10,936 nt of DNA from an uncultured Bacilli bacterium (GTDB lineage Bacteria > Bacillota_I > Bacilli_A > RF39 > UBA660), in contig CANRJL010000025.1 of NCBI GenBank assembly GCA_947630935.1, positions 1 to 10,936 on the forward strand, written 5' to 3'. The notes beneath the pieces were generated by a model, which worked only from the letters and a program-made list of their open reading frames with translations, was not told the origin of the DNA and did not search any database. Shown here piece after piece: positions 7,127-10,936 of the stretch. Position 1 is the stretch's first letter; each line of letters starts with the position of its first letter. The position numbers and the translations under genes are program-made.

Positions 7127-7891
7127 ATGTATCAGTTTTCTTTGTTATTTATGAAATTTTTGCTATTTAGTATGTTAGGTTATATTGCTGAAATGATAAC
7201 ATGTTTTATTGTAAATAAAAAAATAACAAATCGGGGTTTTTTATGTGGACCAATCATTCCTATTTATGGAGTAGGGAGTATATTTTTAATTTATGTTTTA
7301 AACCCTTTTAAAGAAAACCCTATTTTGGTTTTTCTATTAGGAGTTATTTTAACGACTTCTTTAGAGTATTTTACTTCTTATATTTTAGAAAAAATTTTTC
7401 ATAATAAATGGTGGGATTATAGTGACCAAAAGTTTAATATAGAAGGAAGAATTTGTTTAGTAAATGCGATATTGTTTGGAGTTGGGGCTGTTTTTATTAT
7501 TTATTTTGGGAACCCTTGGATGACTAGATTTTTATTGCAGATTAAAGATAAAATATTGATTATTATTTCGCTTATTTTATTTATTATCTTTCTTTTTGAT
7601 GTTTTATATTCTTGTGCTGTTGCTTATTCTTTAAGAAATCGCATAATTATTGTTGAGAATTTAAAAAATCAGAAATTAGCTAAAATACCAGGACTATTGG
7701 AAAAAATGTTAGCCAATCAATTAAAAAATATTAAAGGAATTCATAAGTATCCATCAAGATTATTAAAAGCTTTTCCAACTCTTTTTAAAACAAATGAAAA
7801 AGAGTTTAATATTATGCAGAAGTTAGCTTTAAAAGAAAAAAATTTGAAGAAAAAATTAAAGAAAAAAAGAAAATTAAAAAAGAAAAAATAA
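7127..7891 (+). CDS. PF06541-type ('putative ABC transporter type IV') membrane protein
   Basis: A 254-aa integral membrane protein. It shows the hallmarks I associate with PF06541: 'NRGFLCGPIIPIYG' at 35-48 after the first helix, 'EYFTSYILEKIF' and 'KWWDY' at 80-98, then 'NIEGRICL' at 104-111. About five helices are seen (5-29, 38-58, 66-84, 108-128, 142-165). The family is annotated as a putative ABC permease, but its function is not established and no ATPase is beside it in the usual sense. The C-terminal 90 residues are cytosolic and basic, ending in a lysine-rich tail (about 235-254) that could bind nucleic acid or acidic lipids. The ribosome binding site is weak (AGTGAG, 7115-7120). It is divergent from spoIIIAH and is followed after 12 nt by a terminator-like hairpin before the bacteriocin transporter. 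Family confident, role unknown. Confidence 0.82.
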   Translation: MYQFSLLFMKFLLFSMLGYIAEMITCFIVNKKITNRGFLCGPIIPIYGVGSIFLIYVLNPFKENPILVFLLGVILTTSLEYFTSYILEKIFHNKWWDYSDQKFNIEGRICLVNAILFGVGAVFIIYFGNPWMTRFLLQIKDKILIIISLILFIIFLFDVLYSCAVAYSLRNRIIIVENLKNQKLAKIPGLLEKMLANQLKNIKGIHKYPSRLLKAFPTLFKTNEKEFNIMQKLALKEKNLKKKLKKKRKLKKKK

Positions 7892-7903
7892 AAAAAGGAA
7901 ATT

Positions 7904-7950
7904 ATTCATCTTTTCGGATATATATCTATTAGAAAGGATGAATTTTTTTT
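7904..7950 (+). terminator. terminator/attenuator hairpin abutting the transporter ATG
   Basis: ATTCATCTTTTC (7904-7915) pairs with GAAAGGATGAAT (7932-7943): 12 bp with one G-U pair and a 16-nt loop, followed by eight T's (7943-7950) that run straight into the ATG at 7951. It can end transcripts of the preceding gene. Its right arm also holds the only ribosome binding site of the transporter (AAAGGA, 7933-7938), so it may act as an attenuator and translational lock. Confidence 0.65.
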
Positions 7951-9990
7951 ATGAACATAGTTGTTAGACAACGGGATATTAAAGATTGTGGAGTTTGTTG
8001 TATCTTAGCATTGATTAAATATTATGGTGGTTATGTATCTTTAGAACGTTTACGCATAGATGCTTATGTAGGAAAAGATGGTACTTCGGCTTATCATATT
8101 GTTGAAACTCTTAAGAAATATCGTTTTCAAGCTTATGGTAAAAAGGTTATTAAAGAAGATTTAGAAAAACTTTATTTTCCTTGTATTGCTCATTTAGAGT
8201 ATAAAAATGGTTTAACGCATTTTGTTGTTTTATTGAAAGTAACCCGAAATAGTGTTCAGATGATGGACCCAGCTAAAGGAAAAGTAACAATGAAAAAGAG
8301 TAATTTTATTGATATTTGGACAAATGTTATTATTTTTGCTAAGCCATTAGCTAAGATTCCTAAATTGCCAAAAGAAAAAACTATTTTTAAGATTATAAAT
8401 TCGTTGTTAAAAAAAGAAATTTCCTATTTTATTCCTTTTTTATGGTTTAGTCTTATTGTTACTTTATGTACTGTTTTTATTAGTTTTTATTATCGCTTTA
8501 GTTTTGAAGAAGTATCTTCTTATTATGAAAGAACAACTTTTATAAGGCTGATGCTTATTTATGGTTTTTTTAATTTATTAAAATTATTTTTAGAAAATTT
8601 AGTTATGAATTTAAAGATTATTTTAACTAAAAATATTGAAAGCAATTTTTTATATTCTTTTCTTTGTCATTTATTTAGATTACCAATGGTTCAATATTTT
8701 AGTCATACTAAAGGAGAATTGTTAGCGAGAATTAAAGAAGCTGAAACTCTTTTAAGTGGGTTGATTGAATTTGTAGCTACATGTTTGGTGCAATTATTAC
8801 TAGCTTTATGTGCATTTGGTATTATTTATAGTATTCAATCGCAGATTGCTTATTTGTTGCTTGGTGGAGTAATTATTTATTTTTTTATGGGGCTTTTTTG
8901 GGGAAGAAGTATTTATAGTCTTGTTTTAAAACAAATGGATGAAGAGGTTAATTTTAATACTTCTTTAACTGAAGGGTTAGCATTATTTCCAACTATGAAG
9001 CATTTAAATCAAACAACGTTTGTTTTAGAACGTTTAGAGCAAAGTCTTTATTCTTATCTTAAAAGAAATTATCAGAATAATCAAAAAATGCGAAGGCAAA
9101 ATTTTTGGAAAAATAGTATATTTGAAGGTATTTTGTTTGGAAGTACAATAATGGGTCTTTATTTTGTTGGTATTCATCAAATGTCTATTTTTGATTTTGT
9201 TTTGTTAGAAAGTTTATTAACGCATTTTGTTTATCCGTTTGAAAAAATTATTCAGAAAATTCCTAATTATTATTATTTAAAAAGTTTATTTATGAAAATT
9301 AGTGATTTTGAATGTTTAGAAGAAGAAGCTTTAGATTATCCGAAAGAATTTGCTAATGGGGCAATTATTTTGCAAGATGTATCTTTTTCTTATGACCAAT
9401 TTCATAATTCTCTTAATCATATTAATATAAAAATAAAAAAGGGTGGTCATGTTCTTTTATTAGGTTCCAGTGGAAGTGGGAAAAGTACTATATGTAAACT
9501 TTTACAAAGACAATTAGATGGATATGGTGGTTCAATTATGATTAAGAAAAAAAATATTTTGGACTATTCAGTAGCTACGATACGCCAAAATATAACTTAC
9601 TTGAGTCAGAATGAATCTTTAATGAATGGTACGATTCGTGAGAATATTATATTTGGTCGAAATATTTTGGAAGAAAATTTTGAAAAAGTTTGTGAAATAT
9701 GTCAAATTGAAGATATTGTTGCAAAACGAGCTTTTCGTTATGAAGATTATTTGCGGGTAGATGATTGTCCTTTATCAGGAGGAGAAAAGCAACGTATTTT
9801 GTTGGCACGTACTTTATTAAATGATACGGCTATTTATTTATTAGATGAAGTGTTAAGTGAAGTTAATAATGATTTAGAAGAAAGTATTTTAAAAGAATTA
9901 ATGATTTATTTAAAGAAAAAAACAGTTATTTATATTACTCATCGCCCGAATGAAAAATATTTTGATGAGGTGATTAAGATTGGAGTTTAG
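7951..9990 (+). CDS. bacteriocin-processing ABC transporter with C39 peptidase domain
   Basis: A peptidase-containing ABC transporter (PCAT) of 679 aa that cuts double-glycine leaders and exports the peptide. The N-terminal C39 domain (about 1-135) has Gln7 (oxyanion hole), catalytic Cys13 in 'DIKDCGVCC', His90 ('THFVVL') and Asp106 ('MMDPAKG'). About six membrane helices span 155-430. The nucleotide-binding domain has Walker A GSSGSGKST (505-513), Q-loop Gln553, signature LSGGEKQR (608-615), Walker B Asp632-Glu633 and switch His664, so it should be active. One oddity is the D-loop: 'LSEVN' replaces the usual 'SALD'. The gene overlaps the next by 11 nt, and two double-glycine peptide genes follow in the same run, which are its obvious substrates. 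Expression probably depends on the hairpin directly upstream. Confidence 0.95.
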   Translation: MNIVVRQRDIKDCGVCCILALIKYYGGYVSLERLRIDAYVGKDGTSAYHIVETLKKYRFQAYGKKVIKEDLEKLYFPCIAHLEYKNGLTHFVVLLKVTRNSVQMMDPAKGKVTMKKSNFIDIWTNVIIFAKPLAKIPKLPKEKTIFKIINSLLKKEISYFIPFLWFSLIVTLCTVFISFYYRFSFEEVSSYYERTTFIRLMLIYGFFNLLKLFLENLVMNLKIILTKNIESNFLYSFLCHLFRLPMVQYFSHTKGELLARIKEAETLLSGLIEFVATCLVQLLLALCAFGIIYSIQSQIAYLLLGGVIIYFFMGLFWGRSIYSLVLKQMDEEVNFNTSLTEGLALFPTMKHLNQTTFVLERLEQSLYSYLKRNYQNNQKMRRQNFWKNSIFEGILFGSTIMGLYFVGIHQMSIFDFVLLESLLTHFVYPFEKIIQKIPNYYYLKSLFMKISDFECLEEEALDYPKEFANGAIILQDVSFSYDQFHNSLNHINIKIKKGGHVLLLGSSGSGKSTICKLLQRQLDGYGGSIMIKKKNILDYSVATIRQNITYLSQNESLMNGTIRENIIFGRNILEENFEKVCEICQIEDIVAKRAFRYEDYLRVDDCPLSGGEKQRILLARTLLNDTAIYLLDEVLSEVNNDLEESILKELMIYLKKKTVIYITHRPNEKYFDEVIKIGV

Positions 9991-10435
9991 TAATTATCAT
10001 ATTGAAAATATAGAACGATTGTTAAAATTAAAAGATTCTTTTTTATTTATAAAGTGTTTAATGGGAGGTGTTTTTATAATTGGGTTAATTGGTAGTTTAT
10101 TTTTTATTAAAATTCCTCGGCAAGTTACATTGGAAGGTCCAGTAGAATGTCTTAAAAATGAATGTACTTTACTAGTTAGAATTTCTTCATCTTTTAAAAT
10201 ACCTTTTCAAGATATTAAAGAAATTACTTTTAATGAAAAAGAGAAAGTTAAAAAAATTTCTTTTGCAGAACCTTCAGTTGTTAATGATGGTTTAGTAAAT
10301 AATTTATTGATTACTGTTTCCAATAAGCAATTAAAAAATAATCAGGCTGTTAAGGGAACAATTATTTTGGCAAATGAGAGTATTATGGGGTTATTTTTAC
10401 AGTCTTTGAAAGGAGGTGAGGCTTTTGCTCAGTAA
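9980..10435 (+). CDS. minimal HlyD-like accessory protein of bacteriocin export
   Basis: A 151-aa protein with one membrane helix (about 22-44) and an extracytoplasmic part of about 105 residues. The segment just after the helix ('IPRQVTLEGPVECLKNE') and the end ('QAVKGTIILANESIMGLFLQSL', 122-143) look like the first strand and the very C-terminus of HlyD-type membrane fusion proteins, which usually end in a 'G..v.a.I...r.sil..ll' pattern. The long coiled-coil hairpin and lipoyl halves of a normal 400-aa member are missing. The start is a TTG at 9980, supported by GAGGTGA (9967-9973) 6 nt upstream; no good ATG exists. It overlaps the transporter stop by 11 nt and the first peptide gene by 11 nt, so all are translationally linked. 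An immunity role is an alternative. Assignment moderate. Confidence 0.65.
   Translation: MEFSNYHIENIERLLKLKDSFLFIKCLMGGVFIIGLIGSLFFIKIPRQVTLEGPVECLKNECTLLVRISSSFKIPFQDIKEITFNEKEKVKKISFAEPSVVNDGLVNNLLITVSNKQLKNNQAVKGTIILANESIMGLFLQSLKGGEAFAQ
10408..10428 (+). repeat. 21-bp direct repeat, copy 1: ribosome binding site plus TTG start
   Basis: The block begins GAAAGGAGGTGAGGC and ends with TTTTGC, identical to 10571-10591. It carries a full-length match to the 16S anti-Shine-Dalgarno (AAGGAGGTGA) and the TTG start (10425) of the first bacteriocin peptide. It also encodes the 'KGGEAFA' end of the upstream protein. Confidence 0.9.
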
Positions 10436-10559
10436 AAATGAATTGTTTGCTATTACTGGTGGGGCAATTTCATGGGGAATAGTTGGAATTATTGTAACCG
10501 CAGTATCATTTTTAGTAGGCGTTTTTGATGGAATTGCTAGGCCGTTTAAATGTCGATAA
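10425..10559 (+). CDS. double-glycine leader bacteriocin precursor 1 (44 aa)
   Basis: A tiny gene easily missed because it starts with TTG. The leader MLSKNELFAITGG fits the class II consensus LSxxELxxIxGG exactly, with cleavage after Gly13. The mature peptide would be 31 aa: hydrophobic and glycine-rich ('AISWGIVGIIV...'), with a GxxxG motif (GVFDG, 32-36) and a basic tail ending PFKCR, where Cys43 is the only cysteine. The start is fixed by AAGGAGGTGAG (10410-10420), 4 nt before the TTG. It overlaps the upstream gene by 11 nt and precedes a second such peptide gene after 28 nt. No modification enzyme is nearby, so an unmodified class II bacteriocin, one half of a two-peptide pair, is the best reading. 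A peptide pheromone is less likely given its length and GxxxG. Confidence 0.88.
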   Translation: MLSKNELFAITGGAISWGIVGIIVTAVSFLVGVFDGIARPFKCR

Positions 10560-10570
10560 AAAAAATAAAA

Positions 10571-10591
10571 GAAAGGAGGTGAGGCTTTTGC
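10571..10591 (+). repeat. 21-bp direct repeat, copy 2: ribosome binding site plus TTG start
   Basis: Exact copy of 10408-10428, again with AAGGAGGTGA and the TTG start (10588), here for the second peptide. The two peptide genes otherwise differ in sequence, so only the initiation region is kept identical. Confidence 0.9.
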
Positions 10592-10746
10592 CAATAAAAA
10601 AGCAAGAACTTTATGAAATTAAGGGTGGTCAATTTACCTTTTCAAGTGCTTTAGGAAGTTTTGTTATTGAAGCTCTTAATTTTGTTGTTGATTTAGGACG
10701 TTATTTTGGCAGTGCATTAGCTAATGCCATGCGAGGAAGGTGTTAA
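10588..10746 (+). CDS. double-glycine leader bacteriocin precursor 2 (52 aa)
   Basis: The leader MPIKKQELYEIKGG fits the double-glycine type (ELxxIxGG), with cleavage after Gly14. The mature peptide would be 38 aa, starting 'QFTFSSALGSFVIEAL', amphipathic, with a GxxxG motif (GRYFG, 37-41) followed by small residues ('SALANA') and a basic end MRGRC. Cys52, the only cysteine, is the last residue. The start is the TTG at 10588 behind the perfect AAGGAGGTGA site. The frame stays open upstream to an ATG at 10525, but that part overlaps peptide gene 1 and would place extra residues before the leader, so it is rejected. It lies last in the operon, ending 1 nt before a strong terminator region. Together with the preceding peptide it looks like a class IIb pair. 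Confidence 0.88.
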   Translation: MPIKKQELYEIKGGQFTFSSALGSFVIEALNFVVDLGRYFGSALANAMRGRC

Positions 10747-10747
10747 A

Positions 10748-10779
10748 AAATTTGCAAGTAGTTTTCTACTTGCAATTTT
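10748..10779. terminator. intrinsic terminator closing the bacteriocin locus
   Basis: A perfect 10-bp stem TTGCAAGTAG (10752-10761) / CTACTTGCAA (10766-10775) with loop TTTT, flanked by A's on the left and TTTT on the right. It can act in both directions, serving the peptide operon (plus) and the VanY-type gene ending at 10798 (minus). Confidence 0.85.
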
Positions 10780-10797
10780 ATGATTTATTAGTTTTAA

Positions 10798-10936
10798 TTA
10801 GTATTTTTCAATATAAAGGTCATAATATTCGTCATATGTTATTTTTAAATCATGAACTTTTTTAGCATGTTCTAAACCAATGTAACGAATGTGCCATGGT
10901 TCTTCCATATAACCTGTAATAGTGCTGCCATCTTTG
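10798..10936 (-). CDS. VanY-type D-alanyl-D-alanine carboxypeptidase, C-terminal fragment
   Basis: Only the last 45 codons are inside the window; the rest lies beyond the right edge. 'GYMEEPWHIRYIG' is the signature end of the M15B (VanY/D,D-carboxypeptidase) fold. The Glu before Pro-Trp is the usual catalytic base and the His after it a zinc ligand. Such enzymes trim the terminal D-Ala of peptidoglycan stem peptides outside the membrane; most are housekeeping and not resistance genes. The C-terminal tail 'HDLKITYDEYYDLYIEKY' is short and polar. It is convergent with the bacteriocin operon and shares its terminator. Confidence 0.85.
   Translation of the reverse strand, partial: KDGSTITGYMEEPWHIRYIGLEHAKKVHDLKITYDEYYDLYIEKY

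Noticed and set aside
7938..7967. Nine-codon leader peptide (starting MNFFYEHS) overlapping the transporter start
   Set aside because: The AAAGG before its ATG is too close to act as a ribosome binding site, and the frame is very short; likely chance.
10397..10594. Open frame of 65 codons on the minus strand
   Set aside because: It is antisense to the first bacteriocin peptide and its ribosome binding site repeat; composition does not suggest a protein.
10425..10746. Reading the two small peptides as quorum-sensing pheromones
   Set aside because: Mature lengths of 31 and 38 aa with GxxxG and no pheromone-type sensor kinase beside them fit toxins better; the nearby kinase is a hybrid relay in a separate unit.
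1..10936. CRISPR array, insertion sequence or attachment site
   Set aside because: No regularly spaced repeats, transposase or integrase, and no duplicated tRNA end were seen, although a tRNA gene lies at the left edge.

Overview
This is a very AT-rich window from a low-GC Gram-positive bacterium (Bacillota). Strong AGGAGG-type ribosome binding sites precede most genes and TGA is used as a stop, so the code is standard. GerM-like, GerE and SpoIIIAH-like proteins indicate a spore-former, or a descendant of one. A gut Bacilli/Erysipelotrichia-like lineage is my guess; the exact taxon cannot be fixed from the sequence.

Layout, left to right. A tRNA-Arg (anticodon TCT), cut by the window edge and with a clear promoter, lies on the minus strand, followed by a minus-strand gerM-like gene. 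On the plus strand come a membrane-anchored extracytoplasmic protein of unknown function, an AMP-forming acyl-CoA ligase-like enzyme, a 7-TM hybrid histidine kinase and an HPt-receiver protein whose start overlaps the kinase stop. A bidirectional terminator at 6234-6262 separates these from a minus-strand pair, gerE and spoIIIAH. Divergent from that pair is a PF06541-type membrane protein with a lysine-rich tail.

The most interesting part is 7904-10779, an apparently complete but minimal bacteriocin export and production locus. A hairpin ending in eight T's abuts the ATG of a peptidase-containing (C39) ABC transporter. The transporter overlaps a very small HlyD-like accessory protein. Two tiny genes follow, encoding double-glycine-leader peptides (44 and 52 aa). 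Both start with TTG, and each lies behind the same 21-bp ribosome-binding-site block. The predicted mature peptides (31 and 38 aa) each carry a GxxxG motif and a single cysteine at or next to the C-terminus, suggesting a two-peptide class II bacteriocin, possibly joined by a disulfide. The transporter would cut the leaders after Gly-Gly and export the peptides. No immunity gene is recognisable. A strong terminator closes the locus, and the window ends in a minus-strand VanY-type D,D-carboxypeptidase fragment.

Two themes may connect. GerM and SpoIIIAH both belong to the engulfment channel machinery of sporulation, and GerE is the late mother-cell regulator. The kinase/HPt relay between them has no DNA-binding output of its own and could feed a distant regulator such as Spo0A; that link is inference.
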